Source: Chamaecrista fasciculata (taxonomy: Eukaryota; Streptophyta; Magnoliopsida; Fabales; Fabaceae). From it: a DNA stretch of 64,000 nt. Where the stretch lies: contig QANZ01002429.1 in assembly GCA_003254925.1 (NCBI GenBank), forward strand, positions 137,252 through 201,251. The letters run 5' to 3'. Of this stretch, positions 34,634-47,676 are shown piece after piece; the first letter of the stretch is position 1, and every line of letters starts with the position of its first letter. The translations under genes were made by a program, and so were the position numbers. The notes beneath the pieces were generated by a model, which was not told where the DNA came from, made no database searches, and was given only the letters and a program-made list of their open reading frames with translations.

Positions 34634-37600
34634 TCACCCACTTGGGGGAGGTCGGAAATAGGTATGCTGCAATGCCTCATCAACACTCGGTCGATCTTCC
34701 TACAATAATTTGAACACAAGCTTTCATTAGGTTCAGCAATAAGGCAAAAAATTTAGTCTTTCAACTAAACAGTTCAAAATTTGGGAAGCAACAAAGATCA
34801 TAATTGACCAGCTGCCATTGAATCAAGAAATTTACCGGATCCCAGAGTAGAAGATGACGGACTAATCGTAAAGCCCAGATATTTGAGAAGCTGAAGACAA
34901 AGAAAATTATTATAACAAAAAAATATCACCAAGATACAAGACTAGATATCATAACATAAATGATGAAACATGAAAGCACCAGAAGTTAACAAGCTGACCC
35001 TAATTTAAGAGGATCCCGGCTCTTGATTTGATGAGCAAAGAATTCCTCAGAGCATTTCCAGGATGCAGGTGGAGCTCCAACCTACGTTCACAAAGATGAA
35101 AGATTCATTAGGTGGTGTATATATTTGAAGACAAAACGTTAAAGGTAGCATCTCTCCAACAATATATTCCTCTTCAAGCAAATACCACACCATGCATTGG
35201 ATTTATCATTTATCTAAACTCAACTTGGTCAAACTATCAATAAGAATATTTTTTTCCCATTTGATTTCTTCGCTTTGTGTTGAGATATGATGATCCTAGT
35301 CCAAGTTTGTATAAAAGAATGTTGGGCTTATGTTCATTTTGAGTTTCGGTCTCTCTTCTCTTTTTTTCCCACCTGAGCCTGTACCTTTTTTTTTTTACCT
35401 CAAAGGCTACATGGATCTTTTTTTCTTGGTTTGGAGGCTATTAGGCTTTGATACCATGTTGAGACTTATGGTCCTGGTCCAAATTTGTGTGAAAGAATCT
35501 CAAGAAAATTATAATGGAAGTATAAAATTTTCAGATGTTTACATCAAGAATGTCAATCAACTGCTGTGCTTGATCACTAATTGCATCTGTAAAGTATAAG
35601 CTGACTTAACATTACGTGCACATTGCAGAGAAGTGAGAGAAATTCAAGCAACACAATCAATTTTTTACAAGGTCAGAATCGAAGATTTTCCCTGCTAAGA
35701 AGGTAAACTTACTTGTTTGACAGTATGATACTGTTTAAAGGAACTGCCAGAAATCCCAGGGATTAGTATACACAACTCCATGAATGATCTAAGTCTGTCA
35801 GCACAATTATAAAGCAATAGTACAACTATCAGTCCAGGGATTCAGAGAATTAATAAAAATGTGGCTCCATGATCTATAATGGAATCTAACAATGCATGCT
35901 TTTACAAAAAGTATGATTCAAGTTCAAACAAGTGGTGGCCTGCCTATATCACTCCTCAAGGAGACTAGACGTAGTTTTTTAATTGCTAAAATTCAGCATG
36001 GAACCCATAGAATTGTTGAGAATTTTTGGAGTCTAAAGGATATGACTGATATAGATAAATAAACAGAAATTGCATTTCAAACAAGTGAGAACAGCAATTG
36101 CAATCCCACATGCCCGTACCTAATTTCTCAAAATAATTCCCTGTCCCCCTTTTTATACTTTTATAGAAGGAACATGCCCAAAAAACAAAAACAAGCCTAA
36201 ATGGCTAAAAAAAACACAGAGAACGTAAAAAAGCTTGACTATGGAATTGCATATATATATATATAGGGTAAATTATACAAATGGGTCATGTGGTTTGGCC
36301 CATTTTCAAATAGGGTCCCTGTGGTTTAAAAAGTGTCAAATTGGGAGAATGTGGTTTCCTCCGTTAGCAAATAGGGTCCCAGGTAGTTTTTTTCCATCCA
36401 AATTAACAAAATTAGATTAGAATGAATAAAACAAACTAAAAAAGGACCATTTTGCAATTTGAACCAAAATGCAAAGAGTAGAGAAAACCCCATGGATCTG
36501 CTGCGTCACTAAGCTTCACATCTTCTGCATCTTCCTTCTCCTTCTCCTCTCAGGCTTCCCCCTTACGCCGGCGGCCCCCTCCGGTCAAATCAACTCCAAA
36601 CGAGTCCTTTATTCTCTTTTTGGCGTTTTTTATTTTAAAAGAATCCCTTCTTCCCTGAACTCAAAATCCCTCTAATAGCGTTGATTCCATCTCATTTCGC
36701 ATCTACCTCATCTCACAAACCTTCAATTCCATTCTCCATCTACCACGTTTTCTTGAGTTTTAGGGGACAAGACACTCGCAAAACCTTCACCGATCACTTG
36801 TACGCTGCGTTGAGACGGAAAGGAATCGTCACTTTCAGAGACGATGAAGAACTCGACAGAGGAGAATTAATTTCCGACAAACTCATCAAAGCTATTCACG
36901 AATCTATGTTTGCGATCGTCGTTCTCTCGCAAGACTATGCTTCTTCCTCGTGGTGTTTGGATGAGCTGCAGACGATTGTTGAATCCAGGCGAGACATGCG
37001 GGGGAACGGTTTTCCCAGTATTTTATGGAGTATATCCATCTAATATTTGACATTAGAAGGGAAATATTGCAAGAGCTTTTAAGAATCATGAAAGAAGATT
37101 TGCGAAGATGCGAACGAAGCCGAAGAGGAGAAGGAGAAGGAAGGTGCAGAAGATGCGAAGGCACAGATCAATGGGGTTTCTCTACTCTTTGCATTTTGGT
37201 TCAAATTGCAAAATGGTCCTTTTTTAGTTTGTTTTATTCATTCTAATCTAGTTCTGTTAATTTGGATGGAAAAAAACCACCTGGAACCCTATTTGCTAAC
37301 GGAGGAAACCACATGCCCCCAATTTGACACTTTTTAAACCACATGGACCCTATCTGAAAATGGGTCAAACCAGGGTCAAACCACATGGCCCTTTTGTGTA
37401 ATTTACCCATATATATATATACACTTATACAGACTCAAAAAACAATCAGCCTATATTCCTTAAAAATATTATAAACATGAAAAATTCCTTTTTGTGTATA
37501 TTTATACTTTATAGCCTTCTGAAGAGTACACTCACTTGTACGCCAGCTCCTTTATGCCCTCATTCCAGCCCTCAAGATGTCGGTCCAAAAGGGTACGTGT

Positions 37601-40600
37601 TAAAGAATTTATCTGGAAAACATCTGGCGTCCCTAAGATCATTTCCAACATCACAACACCAACACTCCACATGTCATATCTGTAATTGCAAATAAATTAG
37701 ATTGCAGCCTTGCTGGTAAATTGACAAATGATGTGGTATATCCATCCATTTTAAACAAGGTAAAATCAAAGAACAAAGAACCATATTGATTTCACTTCAA
37801 AAGAATAAATTTTGAATAGAAGATGCTAACTTCAATCATGCAAAGTAAGACTTACTTCATAGTTGAGCTTGTTGGTCCTTGATACCAAGTAGAATTCAGC
37901 AAAGCTTCAGGTGGTGCATATTCATAAGTTTGTTCAGCACTGAATAAACAATAAACATAAGTTAATCATGATAATCAGGAAACAAAACCAATATTGTAGA
38001 AAGATAAGTAAGATACCGAGAAGGCCCAGTAGATCCATATAAGTGCTTCAATGAAAATTCATCAATTCCACTGCCGAAGTCGATAATACGCCTAAAGGAA
38101 TCAGTATTAGAGCATTAGACTTTTGTCAATCAACAGGGATAAATTACACAACCAAAAACTAATCAAGAAAAGAGCATAAAATCCACTAAAGAGCAGAGAT
38201 ATATTGCATGGAAACACATGCTTAGATAGCCAAATCTTCTACCAAAAAAAAAAAAAAGATAGCCAAATCAAATTCTAAAAAGGCCTGGTAACCCTGATTT
38301 ATTACTTCCAAATCATAGAATTAAACCAACCAAAATCAGTTTTGAGACCATGAATAAAGTTAAAAGCGAGAAAACCACACTGGTTTCTGGAAGAAGACAG
38401 CCAGACATGACACCTTTGTGTTTAACCCAATATATAGCAAATGTTGAAGAAGCTAATTTGGATTGTTTTATGCGTCATATCATTAGGCTGTATTTAAAGT
38501 CCATAATATTATTGTATGAAAAGGAGAAAAAAAAAGCCTCAGTATAAGTTATCATGCACATTCAATGTCCAAATTGCAGAGAATAAATATGAGCATAACT
38601 TTATTCATAAAGTGAACAGAGATCCAATTCTTCCTAGCCGGGGAGATGTAAAGCCAAACTATTTAGATTTAAGACCTTGCCAACCATCATTGAATACCAA
38701 TATTGAGCTATTAATATTACAAATAGAAGAAAATAGAAATATCTATCGTCTAATAGCTAATAAAGTTAAAACATCCAACAATTTTAAAGTGAAGATTTAT
38801 TAAAAATGAAAAGCAAGACACTATAATAAAAGAAAGATTACAGACTATACATTTTGGTTGAATATTTCCTATTAATGATTGGAACCTCTTTTAAGCATCT
38901 CCCGGTCTCCAGATCTTCAAAGCATATCACCATATTCTCTTCCAAAATCAAATACCCAGAGTCAGTCAATAATTCCAGAAAAAAAAAAAAAAACTCTTCC
39001 AGNNNNNNNNNNNNNNNNNAAAAAAAAAAAAAAAAACTCTTCCAGACTAAGAGTGCATCAAATAGATTAAAAAAAAAAACTAAAAACCAAAACACATACA
39101 CTAAAGGATCGGAGTTGTCAAGCTTGTAATGAACTATGGATAAAGGACCTAAATTTAGTCTCTTTAACATCTAAGTATCCTCCATACATGACAGACATCG
39201 AGACCATACAACTTTATGAATATAACCATATTTAAAGATTTAAGAAATAAATATATGAACCCAAAATGTAGACAGATTGGTTCTAACAATACATTTGTTG
39301 TACGGTAAAAAAAACCAATATCTGCCTCAAAAGGTGAAAACAAGGATAAAAATACTAGCGAAGATTTATATTGATTACTTGGAAAATTAATGACCTGAAA
39401 TTAACATGCCAACAAACTACTTTTTCATCAAAACTGTATATATATCCGCAGATATGAAGTTTTTCCACCAAGAAATTGACAAACATATACATTTTTTCAG
39501 TGAACGAATTGCCTCCAATGTCATTACCAGGTTTAATATCCCTGTGTGTGATATTGCGATCATGACAGGACTTCAGTGCCAATAACTGAGCAAATGAATA
39601 AGACAACTTGTCAAGAATACAGATAAATTAAAAGTTAAAATTGTAAAGTTGTACAGACGTAGACAAAAAATTTTAATTCCTCAAATGGATCCTGTCCAGA
39701 GTGTAGAACATATCATTAACTAAGATAAGTATAAAACACATCAATTTGATGTGTAAATTTACGACCTTAATCTTTCCCTTAAAGGAAAAATAGTGCAGTA
39801 TATCCCAGAAAATATAATCACCTCTTTTTATTTCTCAGATGAATTAAGATAAATGTAAAAGCCAAAAATCATAGAAGAACAGATTATATTTCAAACATGC
39901 AATTAAAAAAGATAGCAGAACAATAACCATGGAACCAACATTGAAGACATACCAGCTGCCATACAAGGTTGCGCATTTCCTGTTGCCCTTCTTCTGTTGT
40001 CTTCAACCAATGCCACCACTTTGATGGACGTAATATCTGAACATCTTTTACTTGCTCAGATCTTTGGTCGTCTGCAGTATCATATGCTTCATCCACAGTA
40101 TACATAAGTTTTGACAAAGAAATGCCCTCATAACGGAATACAAGCCATATTTCATTAGATCGGGACTCAAAAGACTCCACATATCTTGCAATATGGTTCA
40201 GACCTTCTTCATGGGTGGCCCTCTGCAACTGGAATTTGTTTGGAAACAAATTTTCAGAATCCTTGGATTTTACTGGGTCATAAAAAATGAACTGTGATCT
40301 GCTTGAGACACAGCTTGATTTTCCAGTGGAAAGTGTATCTTCAAAGCATGTAGAGGCATTTAAGAAAGTTTCTCCGAAATACTTCTCCCTCAGACCGCTT
40401 AAGTAAACAGCAGGACCTCTCTCTACCTGTTTAGTATATTCAAAAGTTATTTTTGTTGCATATTTTCTATATACATAATTAAACATAAAGTGGCTCCTAT
40501 ATATGCTATCCTCTTAAGAATAAGTTGAAACAACAAAGAGCATCAAATCTCAATAAACACTCCAGCTGATACTGAAATAAGAAGTACTAATCAAGTACAA

Positions 40601-43600
40601 ATTGTAGTATCGAACAGCTCTAAAATAAAAATAAAATGTCAATACTTTTAAGTTTAATGTGATGATTTAAAATTCTAAAACTAGTTATTCAGTTCGTCAA
40701 TACATGGTTTAGAAGCACAAGAGACAAAAGTCACAGACAGAAACACCAAAGATCAGTAACAATGGTTGGTACTGTACAGACATCATTAAGCAAGAAAGAT
40801 ATTTGGCAATGTCTGTTTATGCCCGAAACATATGGTTATAATAAATGCCAAAGCTAAACAAGGGCCACATGAGACAAAGATTTAACAGTTGACTTCAGAT
40901 GGAAAGAGCAGAGCATGAAGGAAGTAGATGGGGCAGGTATGTTTGTGTTTGTGTTTGTGTATGTGTCTCTGTGTGTGCGTGTGCGTGTAGAGACAAAGTG
41001 TGAGAGAGGTGGAAAGTTAAAAAAAAATATCTATGCACAGGGTATCAGATAGGTTTGGTAAAGAAACAAGCTGAGAGAGGGAATTGAGAGAGGAAAAGAG
41101 ATGGGTCCTAAACTTCTAATGGAATGAGGACAATAATGTAGAGACTAGCTGCTGAGTCTGTATTTCAGTCAGATAGCAAATGACATACGGAAGAAAAAAG
41201 AATAAGTATATAGGAAATCTCTAACTGGATGGTCTGTTATAAGCCCTATTTCAGGGCTTATAACTGGCATTTTAATGGAGGGTTATTTTGGTCACTAAAA
41301 AAGAAGCACTTCAGCTCAGAAAAGACAGAGAAACGAAGGACCAAGCAAAACAGATATTCAGAGCATTCATCGCATGCTTTACAGGCACAAGCTCATTGGT
41401 TTGCACTAAGCAGTTTATGTCAGGCTAATAATCAACATTCAACACAGTAACAGAAAAACCAACTTCAAGAAAATATTCGTCCATCCACAGTAGTAAGTAA
41501 TCTTACCTATCTCATCTGATTCTCAACTACAGCAAGAGTTTCAACTAATAATTGCTAAGAACAAAGGAAAAAAAGTGTGATCTGGAAACTCCCAACTTCA
41601 TAATTCTATTGTTGTTGATAAGAAGCAGAGAGACTGGACAGCTTTGTCATAATCTTGAGCCTCTTTGGCTCTTAGTCCTCACCACTAATATAATAGCAGG
41701 CTATTTATCTGATATCCAGTTAATACATGTAAAACTGTTAAGTAAAATACTTTCTCACATAACTGAAGCATTCAAGTGTTGGAACATAAAGATACAAGAA
41801 CAAAATGCACTGAAACTGTGAAAAGAAACTGATTTCATTAGGATGCATTACCATTATACGTTTCAAAATGTACAAGTTGTGGTTAGAAGGACCATTCTCC
41901 CAATCATGAGTACTTGAGCTGCTATTTATATGGTAAGAGTTGAAATTGATAAAGCTAAGAGATATAGTATTGTTGTCCTCGCTCAATTTTGAATCATTAC
42001 CACCTTGATGACAGTTCCAATAAAAAGCCAACCATACTTCACCATATGATCCACGACCAAACCTCTTCTTTAAAATATACCTAAACACCAAAATACTCAT
42101 TGACTTAGGAGTCAGGTCTAAATAAAAACACATATAAGCATCAGATTTGCAAGGACACAGAAAACATGCAAAATTTTGCTTAATTTTCCTCTCGTACAAT
42201 GAAGTATACTGGCAATCCCGATAGTGATGAAAATGATTATAAGGATCACAACAAAGGGAATTCCAAAATGAGAAGGATATAACTAATGAGTACTTTCCAT
42301 GGGGTATAAACCTTCCCTAATATCTACATGGATCTATATTTTTTTGTAAATTTAGAGGTCAAAGCAAAAAAAAATAAGAATTAAAGCATGGACAGACCTC
42401 ATATCAGGCATTGAAGAGTCAAAAGACCCATCATTAGAACCAGAATCATCATGTAAAGGAATTGATTCGAGCAGACCAATAAAATTAGCAAAGGCTTCAG
42501 GATTTATGCATTGTTCTTTGGCTCCATTGACATTCAAGCCAAGGTGAAAGCAAAAATTTTGGTTGTACAAATTCACAGGACCACCTACATAAAAAAATAA
42601 AATAAAATAAAATAAAATTCAATTACCAACAGATAAATGAAAATAATTGATGAAAGAAATGCATGACAACAACAGCAGAAAAAATGCACAATGATCATGT
42701 AATTAAATATTCATACACTATTCTTACCAGAATTTTGAGGAAGGGCCTCTGGTAGAGACTCTGGTAGTTTATATAAATCATTTAGCCAGTCAGTATCTTT
42801 AGCAGGCTTCTTATAGTCCATTGCTTCATCTAGATTTTCAGATAAATAAAAACATCCAACACCACCATGTTTCGCCTCAGCCTAACATAAAAAAGGAGCA
42901 GACAAAAACAGTCATACAAATTGATAGTAAGCAGAGGAACCTATGCTCCAAAGTGAAGGAATTACGTTTTTAGTACCAAAAGACTACACAAAAAAAGCAA
43001 GGGTTAAATGTTATCTGCACAAATGAAAAAACAAAATTAAAGTATAAAAAGAAGGCACCTGCCTTTTTATCAAAAGAAAAATCCACACATATATCATAAT
43101 GCTTAGGTTAGTACTACAAAAGCAAAACAGATTATTTCATTATGATATTATATGTCATAAGTTTAAGAAGAAAAAACATCTATTATCAGCCTTTTATACA
43201 CAAAACATAACAAAGTATACATCACTCACACAGAAAAAAAAAGGACTAATAATTGAATTCAATACACAAAATTACTCATTTCTTAGGTCGTGCAGTAAAA
43301 AGAGTATGGATCAATATTACAAGATTTCCAGTAAAACTCGCATTTAGACTCTCCGATACCTTTGTTATGTTAAGTCAAATACTGAATAGACCACATTTCA
43401 TTCAGGACAAGGATACCCTGACTATTACACACAAAGCAATAACTTACAACTTTACAATATGCTAACAGTCAGCTCAGAAAAAAATCAATTACTCTGTGAA
43501 TACCATCAAGACATTCAATGATGAGAGAGACACAAGCCTAAATACTGAACTTCCATGACCTCCATTCATACCAATATACGCTCAAACCTAGTCTCCACTG

Positions 43601-46600
43601 GATGCAGATGCTCCAATTGCATCAGATCAAATGTAACATCACTAGCTGAGAAGAAGAAAATAAGTAAATTAGCCGATAAGCATCATCAAGTAAGAGAAAA
43701 ATTTCTGATACATTAAGGAATAGGAAAATTAAATAACTTTTTAAGTAATTATTTGATCATGTAAGTTCTCAATCCCATGGTACATACGATTTTCATCATT
43801 AGAAGTTGAATATGACAAAAGCAATTACATATGCACACCAAAAGTTGCAACTACAGAGAGTTATTCTCCACATGTGTTTTGATGAGTAGAATGAACACAC
43901 AAAGGAGAGGCATCCAAATAATACCAATTTAACTAGCTTATATTCCAGGGCTCATAATAATGTATAACCTTCTATGTACAGGCAACAGGCAGAAAGAGCA
44001 TATCCTGAGGTCTCAAGACAAAATAAAGAATTGCTTCAACACAAAATTCCACCATCTAAACCCACACAACATACCAGAGCGTCTGGAAGCAAATTCCTTC
44101 AGTCCATGTAGTGGAGGATTTACATCCCTCTTTTCAATATAGCTTCTACTAAGCAAGTTTTCAGAAAAAGTAGCAGATTCCAGAGGAACCACAACTGCTG
44201 CCACATTATCCGTACTGCCCCTTAGGAAGGCAGTATTAACAATACAATCTGCCAATGAATAGGAGCATGAGGGGGGAAACTCTGATCTTGAATTACCATA
44301 ACTTTGTACTTCCCACAACACATCGCATACATCCTGCATGCTCATCTTCTCAACAACACCATCAGAAACAGCCACCAAATAGCTATCATTAGCCGTCAGG
44401 GGCTGCCAATCTGTCACCTCTGGTACAGATATAACACCATAACTGTTGACAATACAAATAAGAACTCCATTAGAAGTTCCACATAAATCTTTGAATTGTC
44501 AATAAAACAGTTAAGTACACATCCTAAAAGTTTAAGCTAATAGGAGATAGCCTATAATTTATAAATTAGGATCAGTAAGGCAACAAATCATGTCAAATCC
44601 CTTTGGGCTTGAAACATAGGCCCTCCACAGCGTTTTGCTCAAATTTAACTTTCAGACAAGAGTGAAAGCCAATTTTATTAATGAATCACGTACATAAAAC
44701 CATTCCCACAAATACAAGTGCTGTGCTTAGTGTCCATACAGAGGATATTGATATTCCATTGGACCTACCTTTTAAAGTATACATCACCAATTGCCCGTGT
44801 AATAGCCAGCTGACCATTTATGCGAGGCACACCTCCCCAATCAATAACTTGACCACCAGCTGTTTCCACCCGAATTCTTTCATCATCTCTGTCAGGATGA
44901 TGATCACAGGTCAATTCCTTAGCTGCAAAATGAGTGAGTCCATGGGAGGAAGCCAATTTATACTTTTGACGATCCCAAACCTGGGAAATGGAACCATCAC
45001 CCTCCTTCTGTCTATATAGCTTTAATAACAACGCTACACATCAAAAGGAACTAGAATTAATCAACCTTTAAATGAAAAAATAAACTTGTTATTATAAGTA
45101 AACCACACATCATATATAGAGCATACCAAAAAAGAAATGACAGAAAAACATAACAAAAACCAGTCATGACTCATGACAAACTTGAATCTGCATTGTTAGC
45201 TAAAGTAATTGCATGTCAATGCCTTTCTTACCTTTAGCCTCTCTAGGAGACTGAAACTTTTCAGAGCACAAGAAGGCCTTAGAGTCTCCAATATTGGCAA
45301 CCAAAATGTTATCATCTGCAATTAATATAGTGGTTGCCGTAGAACCTGAATCAAGACTATTTCGAGATGCTTCCTTCACAGTTCAGTTGAATAATGTCAA
45401 CACAAGAGAACAAAAAAAGGGGGGATTTTATTTAAAGCTTCATAAAAATTAGATAGTAAACCGTAAACCAAACTTGCCTCAGAAAATTTTGCATCAATAT
45501 CATGGATTGCTCTCAACAAGGCTTCCTTCAAAATTTCCAAGTGAAAAGAATCATCAAAATTTGCTGAAAATTTATTCTCAAACCTGGAAAACCATTTTTG
45601 GTTGACATGAACACACAGATGAAAGAAATTGAAAAAAAAAAAATGTAAATGTCGATATTTTATTTGGAATTAAAACCACCAAAACATATAAAACTAATAA
45701 AAATTTCAGAAACTATGAATCTTATTCCAATTTTTCTTTCATTAGGGTAAAATGAATGAACAGTAGGGGACTGAAAAGTCTTTATCAAAATCATATAGCA
45801 CATGAAAATTACAGATTAGATATTTTACCACAGATAACAGTCTAAATTTGTAAACTTTTAAGGAAAGTTTAATTTTTCCACAGGTAATGTCAATCTTTAA
45901 AAGAAATTAAAAAACAAAAAACAACAACAATAATAACATTGACAACAACATATTTACTAGATATATATATAAAAANAAAAAAAACCTTCCAAAATGCAAC
46001 TCATGCCAAACAAGAATCTCTTTCCACTTGTGTAGTTGATTTACTTCATCGAATTCTCTTTTATGAGGCAATCTTCCTGATGGTGTCCTTGACAGAAGTG
46101 AATATGTTGCATCCAAAAGAAAATAAGTATGCAACACAAAATACTCCACCAAAAGTTTTGATGCCATCTCACTAGCTTCTGCCCCATTATGACCATCAAA
46201 AACAGCTATAATTCCAACCATAACCTCTTTAATCCCCATTTTACCTGTTTCAGCATCAAATGTTGGACAGTTAAGGAATGCAAAAAGTAACCTGTTAGTG
46301 TGCATAAGTATCTCCATTTGATAAAATTAAATATTCTACATTTGACAAACTAGCATTATGTCCTTGAGAGGCAACGTTATTTAAAAAACAGCGGTATAAC
46401 TTCAAACCAATAGCATCTTTCCATTCTTTTGCTTATGGAAGGGGTCAACTCGGGATTGCAAATCAGTGGTGTAAAACACATATGGGCAAAACAAAAGAAC
46501 AGCGGGCGGTTGGCCTAAACACAGACTTCACTGCTCTGCACACCCTAAATTAGAAAAGTATTAGTGCAGAAGCATGGCTTTCTAAGAAAATAAGAGGCTT

Positions 46601-47036
46601 TTCAAACATGAGGAAGCATGAAACTGTTAAGAAAACTCAATGCATAATGGATCGCAATATACACATCGGAGGAAGATTCTATTTGAGTCACACACAAGGA
46701 TTTGCAAGCCCGAATACAAAGTGGGGGAGGAAGAAATGGCAGAAACTGGATACCAGGGAAGGGAATGCGAATATCAAGGACACAGAGAGTGCGATCCTCC
46801 TGGGAGTTTCTTCGACCCTGAAGCATTGCAGACTGACAACGCGCCGGGGCTTGTGAACGAGAGCCGTAATCGAAGAGATTCCAGCGAGGGCATTTTGGGG
46901 ACTGGAAAACCGCCGGAGCACCGCCTTTCTTGTAAACAGTCAAACAGGTAGACGATTCCCCGCAAGCGAAGGGAATTGGGGAAGAAATCAGAAACCCTAA
47001 TGCAACTATGTACAGAAATCTGAAAGCCGGAACCAT
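34634..47036 (-). CDS. Fused PP2C phosphatase-protein kinase with N-terminal signal peptide
   Basis: Homologue of the Arabidopsis PP2C51/At3g63340 region. Exons: 47036-46754, 46244-45986, 45583-45478, 45373-45232, 45033-44769, 44442-44075, 43645-43572, 42881-42728, 42584-42398, 42080-41852, 40426-39953, 39585-39528, 38938-38851, 38091-38017, 37939-37856, 37679-37536, 35794-35713, 35081-34999, 34890-34836, 34699-34634. Phases close to 3276 bp, 1091 aa, no break. Residues 1-26 look like a signal peptide ending FACG. PP2C domain about 70-440: DGHNG 111-115, SDG 378-380, GSTDN 427-431 (metal Asp 111, 379, 430). Kinase domain about 613-1090: FGRGSYGEVW (G-loop), Lys686, HRDIKPEN 861-868, DFG 900-902, APPEA. 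Both active sites look complete. Intron 3 is GC-AG. Intron 16 (37535-35795) contains a foldback element with an NLR fragment. Substrates are unknown. Confidence 0.92.
36266..37408. mobile_element. Foldback element carrying a captured TIR domain
   Basis: The ends are GGGTAAATTATAC and its inverse GTAATTTACCC, with inverted arms of about 290-300 bp (36266 to about 36565, and about 37107 to 37408). The arms contain TTTGAACCAAAATGCAAAGAG and TCCTTCTCCTTCTCCTCT in opposed sense. The flanks are both TATATATAT runs, compatible with a 9-bp Mutator-type target duplication but not decisive. The middle about 420 bp encodes a TIR domain. It lies in intron 16 of the PP2C-kinase gene with the captured fragment antisense to it. 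Confidence 0.8.
36681..37118 (+). pseudogene. Captured NLR TIR-domain fragment
   Basis: Translation reads YHVFLSFRGQDTRKTFTDHL, then RRKGIVTFRDDEELDRGE, AIHESMFAIVVLSQDYASSSW and CLDELQTIVESRR. This is the TIR domain of a TIR-NBS-LRR immune receptor, and the Glu in CLDEL corresponds to the NADase glutamate. There is no ATG at the expected place; the first codon region reads TTG. A frameshift near 37000-37005 moves the reading to VFPVFYGVYPSN, after which TGA (37048) and TAG (37054) stand where relatives have Arg and Gln (R-H-Q). The frame then continues GNIARAFKNHERRF into the inverted arm. NBS and LRR parts are absent. It is a dead host-gene fragment. Confidence 0.85.
39003..39019. other. 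Short assembly gap inside a duplicated poly-A motif
   Basis: 17 Ns lie in intron 12 of the PP2C-kinase gene, between two copies of a poly-A run plus ACTCTTCCAG. The gap may hide a local tandem duplication or be an artefact. Confidence 0.9.
40935..40990. repeat. GT-rich microsatellite
   Basis: GTTTGTGTTTGTGTTTGTG units followed by TGTGTGTGCGTGTGCGTGT, in intron 10 of the PP2C-kinase gene. Confidence 0.8.
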
Positions 47037-47494
47037 ATCAGAAGACTGAGATGTGAATGGGACTGATCTGATTATCAGTGAGGGTATAAGCTTATGGCAC
47101 CAAGGTGAACTGGCGCCTTTTCAACCTAACGGAAACTCTCTGCCGCCTAAACAAATACCTAACTTTTCGACTTTCTATCTCCCAATGCAAAAATTTCCAG
47201 GCTGGTTTATATGGAAATGACTTTACGATTTCCGGTTATGTTTTTTTAATTATTATTATTATTATTATTATTATTATTTTGGACAAATTTTCTCGTTATG
47301 TTGTTATATAAGCATTCTGATTGAAATAATTTATTTAAAGGACCGCCGAGAGCTTTTTTTTCTTTTCTGATTAAGAACTCTTAATTATTTAGTTATATTT
47401 TCGGATTGTTGAGAAATTTTACATATATTTCAAAATAAAGACACAAATTTAATAAAAGAACCCTATATTTAAATGGCTAAATCTCATCATTTAA
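47037..47494. promoter_or_regulatory. Upstream region of the PP2C-kinase gene
   Basis: Presumed promoter and leader for the minus-strand gene. An ATT microsatellite lies at about 47250-47278. No specific element can be assigned. Confidence 0.35.
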
Positions 47495-47676
47495 ACTAAG
47501 TTTGGTTGGTTTAGTGGTTAGCTCACTAGGTCGCTTAAGCAAGTGTCGGAGATTCGAATTTCGCCTTGTGTATGCAGCAACCAATTGGCCAGCGACAAAC
47601 CCTTAAATGGAGCTCAGATACGTGGAGGATTAGTCATTGGCCTATCGGTCTAGGGAATACCCTGGGCAACAAAAAA
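47495..47676 (+). mobile_element. tRNA-derived SINE
   Basis: Polymerase III box A-like sequence lies at about 47512-47530 (TAGTGGTTAGCTCACTAGG) and box B at 47551-47560 (GATTCGAATT). The body has TGTGTATGCAGCAACC and CCTTAAATGGAGCTCAGAT, and the tail is poly-A. It is flanked by a perfect 16-bp duplication, AAATCTCATCATTTAA (47479-47494 and 47677-47692). The intact duplication suggests a fairly recent insertion. Confidence 0.9.

Noticed and set aside
36469-36675. Small ORF with a hydrophobic, signal-peptide-like start
   Set aside because: It lies mostly in the left inverted arm of the foldback element and in pyrimidine-rich sequence; the hydrophobic run comes from CTTCTCCTT repeats.
47512-47560. 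tRNA gene
   Set aside because: Box A and box B-like sequences are present but no cloverleaf forms, and the unit has a SINE body, poly-A tail and 16-bp target duplication.
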